Shown here one piece after another: positions 19,219 through 26,501 of a stretch of DNA of 64,000 nt. Where the stretch lies: positions 1 through 64,000 of the forward strand of contig CAZWFN010000004.1 in the NCBI GenBank assembly GCA_964633205.1, in the 5' to 3' direction. The position numbers and the translations under genes were made by a program. How positions within the stretch are numbered: position 1 is the first letter of the stretch; each line of letters begins with the position of its first letter. Origin of the DNA: CAYVQE01 sp964633205. GTDB taxonomy: Bacteria > Myxococcota > B64-G9. The notes below the pieces were generated by a model. That model worked only from the letters and a program-made list of their open reading frames with translations. It ran no database searches and was not told the origin of the DNA.

Positions 19219-20583
19219 CTAGAAGCCGGCTGTCAGGCCGAGCCAGCCGCCGTAGTGCCAGCCGCCGGCGTAGGCCTGCCGGCCACCGGCCGCGCCCGGC
19301 GCGGCGTAGCGGGTGAAGCCGTTGTCGCCGGCCAGGCCCTCGAAGTTGAAATCCTCCCGCAGCAGCCGCGCCACCAGCCGCAGCTCCAGGTGGCGCAGAA
19401 AGCCCAGCAGCCGGCCGCGCTCGGGCAGCAGGCTCAGCCGCAGCCCGATCCGGGCCCACCAGCTCAGGCAGGCGGCCAGGCTGCGGTCGGCTGTCCAGTG
19501 GGCGCCGGGCGGACCGTCGGGGTAGTCGTCACGGTAGAAGCTGGCCCGGATGCGGTGGGCGGCGCCGCCGTGCAGCTCCAGCGTCAGCTGGCGGCCCAGC
19601 CGCTGCAGCCAACCCAGTTGGGCCTGGCTGTGCTCGACTCGCCACGAACCGGTGCCCCAGCCGGCCCCGAGCTCGGCGGCCGCGCTCCAGGCCGGGATGG
19701 CGAAGCGGGCCCGCAGCAGCGCGCCCCAGCGCATGCGCGCCGGCGGGTGCTGCTCGGGCCGCGCGCGGGGGGCGGTGGCCGGTGCCGGGCCATCCGTCGC
19801 CGGCCAGTGGCTCCACAGGGTGACCCAGCGGTAGGGGCTCTGCAGGTACCCCTCCTCGAACGCCCCGGCCAGCTCCAGGCGCAGGTTGATGCCCGGCAAA
19901 AAGCCCTGCTCGACGGCGGCCAGGACGTGATCGCTGGTGCGATCGGCGGCCACCGCCTCCAGGGCCGGGCCCTGGCCGGCCGCCAGCCGCAGTCGCTGCA
20001 TGGTCCGGCGGTAGGCCAGCTCGACCACCGTGTCGCTGCCCAGCACCAGGGTGCGGGCGCTGATGACCGGAGCGTGGCTGTCGCCGTCGAAGGCGGTGCG
20101 GTAGCGGTAGCCAGCCCGCAGCACGCTGGTGCCGTCATCGTAGACCAGCGCCGCCACCGGCCCGTGGGCCAGCCGCTCGAGCTGCAGCCGACCGTGGAAG
20201 CCGTCGAAGCGGAAGACCCGCCGCCGCTCGAGGCGCTGGCTGTAGCCGGCTTCCAGGCCGAAGCCGGCCGCCAGCTCGACCGCGGCCCGGGCCTCGCTGT
20301 CGATCCAGAGGCCGTCGGCCTGGGCGCCGGGTTCGGCCGCGGCGCGCACCCGCAGCCGGGCGGTGTCGGTCGGCAGCGGCCGCAGGTCGGGATCCGGCGG
20401 CGCGCTCGGCGCGCGCACCGGGCGCCCCGGCTCGAAGCGCATCAGCGGGTCGGCCAGCACCTCGCGCGCCACCAGCCGCTCGGCGCCACAGCCGGCGGCG
20501 GCCAGCGCGGCCAGTCCGACGGCCAGGTGCAGACCGGGCCCGCGGCGGCCGGTCGGCCTCAGCTGGAGTCCAGCGGCAGCCAA
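19219..20583 (-). CDS. DUF4266-like/DUF3570-like fusion, outer-membrane barrel
   Basis: A protein of about 454 residues with a lipobox (LAALAAAGC) followed at once by LVAREVLADPLMRFEPG, the usual signature of the small DUF4266 lipoproteins, and then by about 370 residues of barrel strands that look like DUF3570: a GYLQSPYRWVTL segment, PPARMRWGALLRARFAI, and ASFYRDDYP near the end. In other bacteria these are two adjacent genes, often linked to extracellular redox (ApbE-flavinylation) systems; here they appear joined. The start is uncertain: TTG 20583 gives a sensible signal peptide and overlaps the upstream gene by 25 bases. Family calls are by motif memory and need a profile search. Confidence 0.6.
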   Translation of the reverse strand: MAAAGLQLRPTGRRGPGLHLAVGLAALAAAGCGAERLVAREVLADPLMRFEPGRPVRAPSAPPDPDLRPLPTDTARLRVRAAAEPGAQADGLWIDSEARAAVELAAGFGLEAGYSQRLERRRVFRFDGFHGRLQLERLAHGPVAALVYDDGTSVLRAGYRYRTAFDGDSHAPVISARTLVLGSDTVVELAYRRTMQRLRLAAGQGPALEAVAADRTSDHVLAAVEQGFLPGINLRLELAGAFEEGYLQSPYRWVTLWSHWPATDGPAPATAPRARPEQHPPARMRWGALLRARFAIPAWSAAAELGAGWGTGSWRVEHSQAQLGWLQRLGRQLTLELHGGAAHRIRASFYRDDYPDGPPGAHWTADRSLAACLSWWARIGLRLSLLPERGRLLGFLRHLELRLVARLLREDFNFEGLAGDNGFTRYAAPGAAGGRQAYAGGWHYGGWLGLTAGF

Positions 20584-21251
20584 AAACCGACCCCCAGGCT
20601 GAGCACCAGGTTGTTGGTCACGGCGTCGGAGCCGAGCAGCTCCTGGACGGTGATCTGATCGCGCAGGTCCAGCCGCAGCGACAACCAGCTGGTGGTGAAG
20701 ATCTTGATCCCGGCGCCGAAGCTGTAGGTCAGGCCCTTGGCGGTGCGGCTGTCGGTCACTCCGGCGCCGGCGGTTAAGTAGATGTCGAAGTGGGGAATAA
20801 GCGTGCGGAACAGCATGAACTTGCCATGGATCGGGTGCCAGACCAGGTTGCCGCTGTAGATCCGCGCCGAGTGGTCCGCCAGCACCCGATAGCCGCTGAC
20901 CCGCTCGACCGGCCGGCGGACCTTGGACGACAACCAGGTCATGCCGAAGCGGGCCTCGAGGGCGAAGCTCTCGTCGATGTGGAAGGTGTAGTTGATGCCC
21001 GCCAGCGGCGCCGCCCCCATCACGTCGCTGGCGTAGACCCCGCCCGCCAGGCCGATCTCGTGGCGCAGACTCTTGATGAAGTTGCGCCGCGCCAGCCCTT
21101 TGCGGCCGCCCTGGTCGGTCTCGGGCGGCTCCGGGCAGCGGGCCCGGCCGGCCGCCGGGACCAGGCACAGCGTGAGCAGCAGGCCGAGCGCCGGCCAGCG
21201 CAGGCGGGCGCTGGCGAGGTGTTCGGCCGGGCTGGGCTGGTGGTGACTCAT
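20559..21251 (-). CDS. Outer-membrane beta-barrel protein, locus 1 B-like (GltB/NfsB type)
   Basis: A 230-residue secreted barrel protein. Signal peptide LLLTLCLVPAAGRA, then a short Cys/Pro linker, then strands with clear likeness to the second barrel of locus 2 (29921-30709): GINYTFHIDESFALEARFGM against LALDYHFDEAFAIELSWM, and HGKFMLFRTLIPHFDIYLTAGAGV against YGKWTLFNRGLGHVDFYLTAGGGV. The following GLRVYLARWFAIRLEIRD element has its counterpart here as GIKIFTTSWLSLRLDLRD. These barrels belong to the myxobacterial outer-membrane family to which GltA/GltB and NfsA/NfsB belong. Confidence 0.82.
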   Translation of the reverse strand: MSHHQPSPAEHLASARLRWPALGLLLTLCLVPAAGRARCPEPPETDQGGRKGLARRNFIKSLRHEIGLAGGVYASDVMGAAPLAGINYTFHIDESFALEARFGMTWLSSKVRRPVERVSGYRVLADHSARIYSGNLVWHPIHGKFMLFRTLIPHFDIYLTAGAGVTDSRTAKGLTYSFGAGIKIFTTSWLSLRLDLRDQITVQELLGSDAVTNNLVLSLGVGFWLPLDSS

Positions 21252-21282
21252 CGGTTGCTCGAATCCCTTCCGGTGTCTGGAC

Positions 21283-22059
21283 TCAAAACGACAGCATCAG
21301 CCCCGCGCTGAAGCTTAACACGCCGACCAGCTCGTCGGCGTCGAAGGCCAGCAGCTGCCGGGCGTCGAGCCGCAGGCCGAAGCCGCCGCGCAGCGCCAAC
21401 AGCAGACCGCCGCCGGCGCTGACCAGCGGTCGGGTGCTGGCGGCGAACAGGGCGGTGTCGCGGTGGGGCAGGGTGGTCGTCGCCCCGCCGCCGACGGCGA
21501 TGAACGGCACCAGGCAGCGCCAGGGGCCCACCGCCACCAGCACCTCGGCCCCGTAGAGCAGCACGCTGCCCAGGTGGCCGGCCGACTGGCCCAGCACGGC
21601 CTCGATCATCCAGTGCCGGCTCGGCTGGTAGCCGAGCCGCAGGCTGAACAGGCCATCGCGATCGAGCACGCCGCCGCCAAGGGTGGCGCTGAGCGCGCCG
21701 TCGGCCAGCTGCTCGACGGCCAGCAGGTGCTCGAACAGCCAGCGCTCGACCGCTCCCGGGCCAGCTGCATCGGCCACCTCGAAAGGCCACACCAGCTCGG
21801 CCAGAACCCAGCCGCTGATGCCCCGGGCCAGCCGGATCCGGTACCAGTCGCCGTCCGCAGCCCGATCGAGCGCTTCGAATACCTGGCCGCGGCCCACCCG
21901 GCCGACCTCGCGGAAGCTGCCGCCTGGGCCGGCGCGTACCGGTACACTGGGAGCCATCACCCGCAGCTGCACGTCGCGGCCGGCCAGATCGGCCGCCCGG
22001 CCGGCGGCCAACTGGACGAGCAGTCCGAGCAGCGCCATGGGAACGGCGGGCGGCCTCAT
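21283..22059 (-). CDS. SH3-like domain fused to an outer-membrane barrel, locus 1 A-like
   Basis: A 258-residue protein. After a signal peptide the first 70 residues form a bacterial SH3 (SH3b) domain (APSVPVRAGPGG, GQVFEALDRAADGDWYRIRL, SGWV), which usually binds cell-wall or glycan. The rest is barrel-like, with a FSLRLGYQPSRHWMIEAVLG strand pair and a FIAVGGGATTTLPH segment similar in type to the other barrels in this window. Fusion of SH3b to such a barrel is uncommon and might tie the complex to peptidoglycan. Start ATG 22059 overlaps the upstream stop in ATGA. Its position before the B-like barrel makes it the A-like component, but sequence likeness to the locus 2 A-like barrel is weak. 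Confidence 0.7.
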   Translation of the reverse strand: MRPPAVPMALLGLLVQLAAGRAADLAGRDVQLRVMAPSVPVRAGPGGSFREVGRVGRGQVFEALDRAADGDWYRIRLARGISGWVLAELVWPFEVADAAGPGAVERWLFEHLLAVEQLADGALSATLGGGVLDRDGLFSLRLGYQPSRHWMIEAVLGQSAGHLGSVLLYGAEVLVAVGPWRCLVPFIAVGGGATTTLPHRDTALFAASTRPLVSAGGGLLLALRGGFGLRLDARQLLAFDADELVGVLSFSAGLMLSF

Positions 22060-22550
22060 CGGTCACCACCGGCATCGCGCAGCCAGTCCAGGATGGCGGC
22101 CCGCTGCTCGTCGCTCAGCGCATCGGCGCCCGGGTGGGCGGGCTGCTCGCCACCGCCCCAGAGCAGCAGCGGGCTGAGCTCGGGGCGGTCCAGCCGGCAG
22201 TAGCCGAGCACCGTGTAGTAGCCGCTGCGGAAGGGCTCTTCCAGCTCTCGGGGATGGGCCAGTGCGGCATCGGGCGGCAGCGCCTGAGCGGCCGCGACCA
22301 GCTGCAGCCCGCCCGGTCGGCCATGACAGGCTGCGCTGGCGCAGCTGTCGCTCAGGGCGGGGTGGATATGCAGCGCGTAGCTGCGGGCGTCCGGCATCTG
22401 CTTCCACGCCGGCAGGCTCGAACGGCCCGGATCGACTGTACCGCAGCCCGCCGCTGCGGCCAGCCCGGCCAGCAGCAGGACCCACACCGCAGCGGCCGGT
22501 CGCCGGACCGCCGCGTTCGCGGACCCACTGTGGGCATCGCATGTCGCCAC
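22056..22550 (-). CDS. Lipoprotein with CX4CH cytochrome-like motif
   Basis: A 164-residue predicted lipoprotein, first gene of locus 1. GTG 22550 is preceded by GGAAAGGTGAT. The signal ends in LAAAAGC near residue 36. The mature part has HPALSDSCASAACHG, a CX4CH motif in the setting seen in many myxobacterial envelope lipoproteins, then a final region with WGGGEQPAHPGADALSDEQRAAILDWL, the usual end of that domain. CX4CH is not the standard CXXCH heme site, so heme binding is unproven. Its stop overlaps the start of the SH3-barrel gene. Confidence 0.7.
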   Translation of the reverse strand: MATCDAHSGSANAAVRRPAAAVWVLLLAGLAAAAGCGTVDPGRSSLPAWKQMPDARSYALHIHPALSDSCASAACHGRPGGLQLVAAAQALPPDAALAHPRELEEPFRSGYYTVLGYCRLDRPELSPLLLWGGGEQPAHPGADALSDEQRAAILDWLRDAGGDR

Positions 22551-22588
22551 GCTGCATCACCTTTCCGCCGTTTTGCGCTGGTGGTCCT

Positions 22589-22618
22589 CTTTTATGCTTT
22601 GGCAGCGGGCTTTGTCAA
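22589..22618 (-). promoter_or_regulatory. Sigma-70-like promoter for locus 1
   Basis: Minus-strand TTGACA (22613-22618), an 18-base spacer, and TAAAAG (22589-22594). The expected transcription start is near 22582, giving a leader of about 30 bases before GTG 22550. The 236-base divergent gap is less GC-rich than its surroundings. This is the best visible promoter for the cluster from 22550 to 12066. Confidence 0.65.
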
Positions 22619-22681
22619 TCCCGTGTTCCGGGGCAGCGGAGCCAAAACCGACTCTAACTTGTTGATTTTACTAGGTTGGAC

Positions 22682-22710
22682 TTGACAGCTTGGCCACCCT
22701 CGGCTATATT
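22682..22710 (+). promoter_or_regulatory. Strong sigma-70-like promoter
   Basis: TTGACA (22682-22687), exactly 17 bases, then TATATT (22705-22710): a perfect -35 box and a near-perfect -10 box with ideal spacing. It faces the small gene at 22787, with a leader of about 70 bases. Confidence 0.75.
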
Positions 22711-22786
22711 GGGCGCTCGCTCGTGAACCGGGGGCCACGGGCGTTCCAAGGGGTGCGCGCGTTCGCGCGTCAAGGAGGTTTGGCGA

Positions 22787-22948
22787 ATGGCCGAGGCGAA
22801 GGAAGGCAAGCGCGGGACGGCTGGTCGGGACAAGGCCAAGGCTACGGGCGGCAAGCGCCGGGCGAGCCAGTCGCAGACGCAGACCAAGAAGGTACCCTCC
22901 AAGGCGGCGCTGAAGCAGTTGGCCAAGGACTGGGATCAGGTCACCTGA
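22787..22948 (+). CDS. 53-residue small basic protein
   Basis: A short open frame with a strong AAGGAGG site seven bases before its ATG and a strong promoter upstream. The protein is rich in Lys, Ala, Gly and Gln (27% Lys/Arg by eye) and has no hydrophobic segment. The first 40 residues look disordered; the last 15 (KAALKQLAKDWDQVT) can form an amphipathic helix. Possible roles are nucleic-acid binding, like a histone-type or ribosome-associated peptide, but nothing is proven. Its dedicated strong promoter and ribosome site suggest high expression. Too short for a family call. Confidence 0.65.
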   Translation: MAEAKEGKRGTAGRDKAKATGGKRRASQSQTQTKKVPSKAALKQLAKDWDQVT

Positions 22949-23037
22949 CCGCCAGGCGCCCGAGCGGTCGTCGTGGCGGCCGCCACCCCGAGCGATTCGA
23001 GGCCCATGCCATCATGAAGCCGTGAAGCCGGGAACGG

Positions 23038-23949
23038 TTACGGCACGTCTTGTTCTTTCTTGGGCTGGCGTTTCTTGATGGCGTCGGTCCGGGTGCGCTC
23101 GAGTTGCTCGCGGCTCTGATCGAACTGCTCCCAATCGGCGCGCTTGCGGTAGTCCTGGTGAAACGACCAGCCGATCCACAGCCCGACGCCCAACAGGATG
23201 AGCAACAGCATCAGCAACACATCGCGCAGGCTGGGCTGGAGCCAACGCCGCACCATCCGCTGCGAACCCGCCATGCGCATCGGTCCCCGGCGCAACAACA
23301 CGGAGTCCGCCTGCCCGCCACGCCGTTTGCGCTCGGGCCCCGGGGCTGGCTCGAACTGCGTCCCATCCAGCGGCAGGCCGCCGGTGGTATCGGCCGCGAA
23401 CCGCGGCTTGGGCTCGGCGTCCGGTGGCGGCGGGGCGACCTCCGGGCTGGACGAAGAGTCGTACCCCCGGTCATGCACCGGGGGCAAATCGTGGATGCCG
23501 GAGACGTCCTCGAACAACGCGTCTCCCGGCGGTGGGCTGTCGTCGTCCGCCGGCGGCCCGAGCAGGGCGCTGAGGTCCGGCGGACCGGCCACCGGTGCGG
23601 CATCCGCTGCGGGCAGCGGCGGTGCCGGCGGTTCGGGACCGGGCCGCTCGGAGGACAAAAAGAGCGGCAGCACCTCCTCGTTCGAGGCCCGCGGCAGCGG
23701 CAGGTTCAGCTCGGGGTACGCCTGTTGGCCGCCCCTGTGCTCGGCGGCGATCTCGGTCACCTCCTCGGTAATCTCGGAGTCGTCGTCGAACAGGTCGGCC
23801 ACCGGCCGGCGCTGGGGGGCCACCCGGGTCAGATCGGTCTCCACATCGATATCGAGCTCGAACTCGTCGTGGGCGTGGACGTGCGGCCGAATTCGCCCGC
23901 CACCCCCGCTTTCGCCGTCACCGGCGCCTGACCGGTCGTCGTCGTTCAT
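23038..23949 (-). CDS. Single-TM protein with long acidic cytoplasmic region, unknown
   Basis: A 303-residue protein. The first 190 residues are acidic, Pro/Asp/Glu-rich and low in complexity (for example DIDVETDLTRV, DDDSEITEEVTEI). A basic stretch (RKRRGG, then RRGPMRM) precedes one membrane helix near 250-270 (DVLLMLLLILLGVGLWIGW), and a charged tail of about 35 residues follows. No signal peptide or known domain is present. ATG 23949 was chosen as the last in-frame ATG before the conserved-looking composition begins. It is divergent from the Ser/Thr kinase gene (163 bases apart), and its many Ser/Thr and acidic residues make it a possible kinase target; that is only inference. Confidence 0.7.
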   Translation of the reverse strand: MNDDDRSGAGDGESGGGGRIRPHVHAHDEFELDIDVETDLTRVAPQRRPVADLFDDDSEITEEVTEIAAEHRGGQQAYPELNLPLPRASNEEVLPLFLSSERPGPEPPAPPLPAADAAPVAGPPDLSALLGPPADDDSPPPGDALFEDVSGIHDLPPVHDRGYDSSSSPEVAPPPPDAEPKPRFAADTTGGLPLDGTQFEPAPGPERKRRGGQADSVLLRRGPMRMAGSQRMVRRWLQPSLRDVLLMLLLILLGVGLWIGWSFHQDYRKRADWEQFDQSREQLERTRTDAIKKRQPKKEQDVP

Positions 23950-24032
23950 GGCTACCCCACTTCTGCTATCCTGGATGATAGGACCAAGCCGCGGCCGGGC
24001 GCAAGGTTGCGCGCTCGGGGCCGGCCGGCTGC

Positions 24033-24062
24033 TTGACACCCCGGTCGGGCTCTTGCTATTTT
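24033..24062 (+). promoter_or_regulatory. Sigma-70-like promoter of the Ser/Thr kinase unit
   Basis: TTGACA (24033-24038), 18 bases, then TATTTT (24057-24062). The expected start is near 24069, about 43 bases before ATG 24112. It probably serves the kinase, the coiled-coil gene and the following lipoprotein gene, which are spaced by 22 bases each. Confidence 0.65.
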
Positions 24063-24111
24063 CTTCAGCCGCCCGGTAGCTTGCGCCGATTCGAGGAGAG
24101 ATCGCACGCCC

Positions 24112-25635
24112 ATGTTCAGCCCCCGCATGTTCGGCAAGTACTACCTCTACGAGCGCCTCGCGGTCGGGGGCATGGCCGAGATCTTCAAGGCCAAGATGTT
24201 CGGGGTCGACGGCTTCGAGAAGACCATGGTCGTCAAGCAGATCCTGCCCCAGTACTCGCGCCACCGGGAGTTCATCCAGATGTTCATCGACGAGGCCAAG
24301 ATCACGGTCTCGTTGAGCCACGGCAACATCGTGCCGGTGTTCGAGCTGGGCGAGATCGAGGGCATCTACTTCATCGCCATGGAGTGCGTCGAAGGCAAGA
24401 CGCTGGGCGAGGTGATGGACGCCGGGCTCGACAGCGGCCGGCGCCTGTCGATCCCGCACGCACTCTATATTTGCGCCGAGATGCTGGCCGGGCTGGACTT
24501 CGCCCACCGCAAGACCGACGAAGACGGCCAGCCGCTGGGCATCGTCCACCGCGACGTCTCGCCGCAGAACATCCTGATCTCATACGAGGGGGCGGTCAAG
24601 GTGGTCGACTTCGGCATCGCCCGAGCGGCCACCAAGGTCCACGAGACCCAGGCCGGGGTGATCAAGGGCAAGTTCGGCTACATGTCACCCGAGCAGGCCA
24701 TGGGCCAGGATGTCGATCAGCGCAGCGACATCTTCGCCACCGGTATCCTGCTCTACGAGATGCTCACCCTGGAGCGCCTGTTCCAGGGCGCCACCGACGG
24801 CGTGACTCTGGATAGGGTCAAGCGGGCCGATGTGCCCACCCCGTCGCGCACCAATCCCCAGCTGCCGCCCAAGGTCGACGCCATCGTGTTCAAGGCCCTG
24901 GCCCGGCGGCCCGAAGATCGTTACCAGACGGCCGGTGAGATGCGCCAGGACGTGATCCGCTATCTCTACTCCCTGCCCGAAGAAGCCTCGGCCGGGACCT
25001 TGTCGAGCTACGTCCGCGGGCTGTTCGCCGAAGAACTCGAAGCGCGCAAGCGCCAGCCGCCGGTGGTCATGCCCCAGCAGGGACAGGAGCAGCCGGCCTC
25101 GGGTGCCGGCGCGCCGCCGCCGGCTCAGCCCTCGCCCGAGGCTCTGTTCCAACCGCTGGCCAGCGGCGGCCAGCCGGCTGCCGAACCCGCCGGCAGCGGC
25201 GAGGACGCCGACGAGTTTAGCGACGATTTCAGCTATGCCCGGGCCGGCCGCCGGGCCAAGTGGATCGCCTTGCTGGTGCTGCTCGGCCTGCTGGTCGCCG
25301 GCGGTGTCATCTTCGGCCCGGCCATCGCCCGGCTGTTCGACACCATGGGCGCGGTGATCGACGAGAGCGCCGAGCGGCTGGCCCAGAAGAAGCTGGGCAC
25401 GCTCTACGTGCGCTCGCGGCCCAAGGGTGCCTCGGTCTATTTCTCCAACCGCAAGGTGGGCACGACCGACATGCGCATCTCCAGCATCGACCCCGGCCGC
25501 GAATACGAGCTGGTCTTGACGCTGGAAGGGTATCAGCCATACTCGCGGCGCATCCTGCCTGCGGACTGGAAGCAGGACCAGGAGCAGATGACGATACAGG
25601 TGTTCAAGAACTTCGCGGCCGACGCGCTGCGCTGA
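24112..25635 (+). CDS. Ser/Thr protein kinase with TM helix and PEGA domain
   Basis: A 507-residue eukaryotic-like kinase. The kinase domain (about 9-275) shows the Gly loop LAVGGMAEIFKA, the invariant Lys in MVVKQI, catalytic HRDVSPQN, DFGIAR, and GKFGYMSPEQ in the activation segment. After a Pro/Ala/Gln-rich linker comes a membrane helix near 382-402 (WIALLVLLGLLVAGGVIFG). The extracytoplasmic end has a PEGA domain (LYVRSRPKGASVYFSNRKVG through LEGYQPYS), common in myxobacterial kinases. The design suggests sensing of envelope state by PEGA and signalling through phosphorylation. It is the first gene of a likely three-gene unit. Confidence 0.93.
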   Translation: MFSPRMFGKYYLYERLAVGGMAEIFKAKMFGVDGFEKTMVVKQILPQYSRHREFIQMFIDEAKITVSLSHGNIVPVFELGEIEGIYFIAMECVEGKTLGEVMDAGLDSGRRLSIPHALYICAEMLAGLDFAHRKTDEDGQPLGIVHRDVSPQNILISYEGAVKVVDFGIARAATKVHETQAGVIKGKFGYMSPEQAMGQDVDQRSDIFATGILLYEMLTLERLFQGATDGVTLDRVKRADVPTPSRTNPQLPPKVDAIVFKALARRPEDRYQTAGEMRQDVIRYLYSLPEEASAGTLSSYVRGLFAEELEARKRQPPVVMPQQGQEQPASGAGAPPPAQPSPEALFQPLASGGQPAAEPAGSGEDADEFSDDFSYARAGRRAKWIALLVLLGLLVAGGVIFGPAIARLFDTMGAVIDESAERLAQKKLGTLYVRSRPKGASVYFSNRKVGTTDMRISSIDPGREYELVLTLEGYQPYSRRILPADWKQDQEQMTIQVFKNFAADALR

Positions 25636-25657
25636 CGGGAGCGGGAGGACGGTCTCG

Positions 25658-26479
25658 ATGGCAACCAAGCTCGAAAAGGCCCAATACCGGTACGAAGCCC
25701 TGCTGCGCGATTTGGGCGAGAAGGCCGAGATGGTCGGCGAGATCGAACGGGCCGGCCCCGGCGTGCTCAAGAGCTACCGCCGCGCCAAGGACAACCTGTC
25801 CGACCGCAAGCTCGAGCTCGAGTTGCTCGAGGGCGAGATCGAGGGGCTGCAGGCCGAGCAGGGCCAGGCCGACGAGCAGGCCGAGGCGCGTTACGAGGAG
25901 ATCAAGGCCGAGATCGCCGACCGGGAGGAGCTGGTCGCGATCAAGTACGGCAAGTCGAACCCGATCAAGAAGAAGCTGGCCGGGGCGCAGTACGATTTCA
26001 AGTTCGTCGAGAAATCGCTGGCCGATGAGCAGAACAAGGTCAAGGAGAAGAAGCGCCGCGAGGAGATGAAGGCCGCCCGCGATCACGAGGACAACGTCAA
26101 GAGGATCAAGATCGAGATCCTCAAGCGGCGCAAGGCCATCATGGACATGAAGCGCGAGATCAAGGAGCTCGAGGGTCCGGCCAAGAAGATGGAGAAAGAG
26201 ATCGAGGGGCTCAAGCAAGAGGCCGCCGCGATCGAGAAGCGGCTGGAAGCCGACCGCCAGGAAAACGATCAGAGCGACCTGCTGGCCGAACTCGAGCGCC
26301 AGAAGGCGGCCAAGAACAAAGAGGTCCAGCGGGCCGCGCAGCACCTCAAGGACGTGTTGGCCGACGTCGGCGAGGACCTCTACGAGCGGCGCAAGAACCA
26401 TACAGTGCTCAACAAGTACTACGCCGACCTGGACGCGGTGGCCGAGGCGATCGACAAGCTTCAAGGGCAGGCGGGATGA
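25658..26479 (+). CDS. Coiled-coil protein of unknown function
   Basis: A 273-residue protein that is nearly all charged heptad-type helix, rich in Glu, Lys, Arg and Ala (for example KLELELLEGEIEGLQAEQ and MKREIKELEGPAKKMEKEI). A small non-coiled section occurs near YGKSNPIKKKLAGAQYDF. No signal peptide, TM helix or known enzyme motif is present, so it is probably cytoplasmic. GGGAGG lies before its ATG. It is 22 bases after the kinase gene and 22 bases before the next, so it probably shares their transcript and may be a scaffold or substrate. Confidence 0.75.
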   Translation: MATKLEKAQYRYEALLRDLGEKAEMVGEIERAGPGVLKSYRRAKDNLSDRKLELELLEGEIEGLQAEQGQADEQAEARYEEIKAEIADREELVAIKYGKSNPIKKKLAGAQYDFKFVEKSLADEQNKVKEKKRREEMKAARDHEDNVKRIKIEILKRRKAIMDMKREIKELEGPAKKMEKEIEGLKQEAAAIEKRLEADRQENDQSDLLAELERQKAAKNKEVQRAAQHLKDVLADVGEDLYERRKNHTVLNKYYADLDAVAEAIDKLQGQAG

Positions 26480-26501
26480 GCCGGCTGCAAGGGAGCCGGG
26501 C

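Noticed and set aside
22056..22550. Calling the CX4CH lipoprotein a cytochrome c
   Set aside because: The motif is not standard CXXCH and no axial Met was identified; only the lipoprotein and motif are reported.
22973..22986. Perfect 14-bp palindrome GTGGCGGCCGCCAC between convergent genes
   Set aside because: Such GC palindromes arise easily here; no T-run or repeat of the motif was noticed, so it was not called a terminator.
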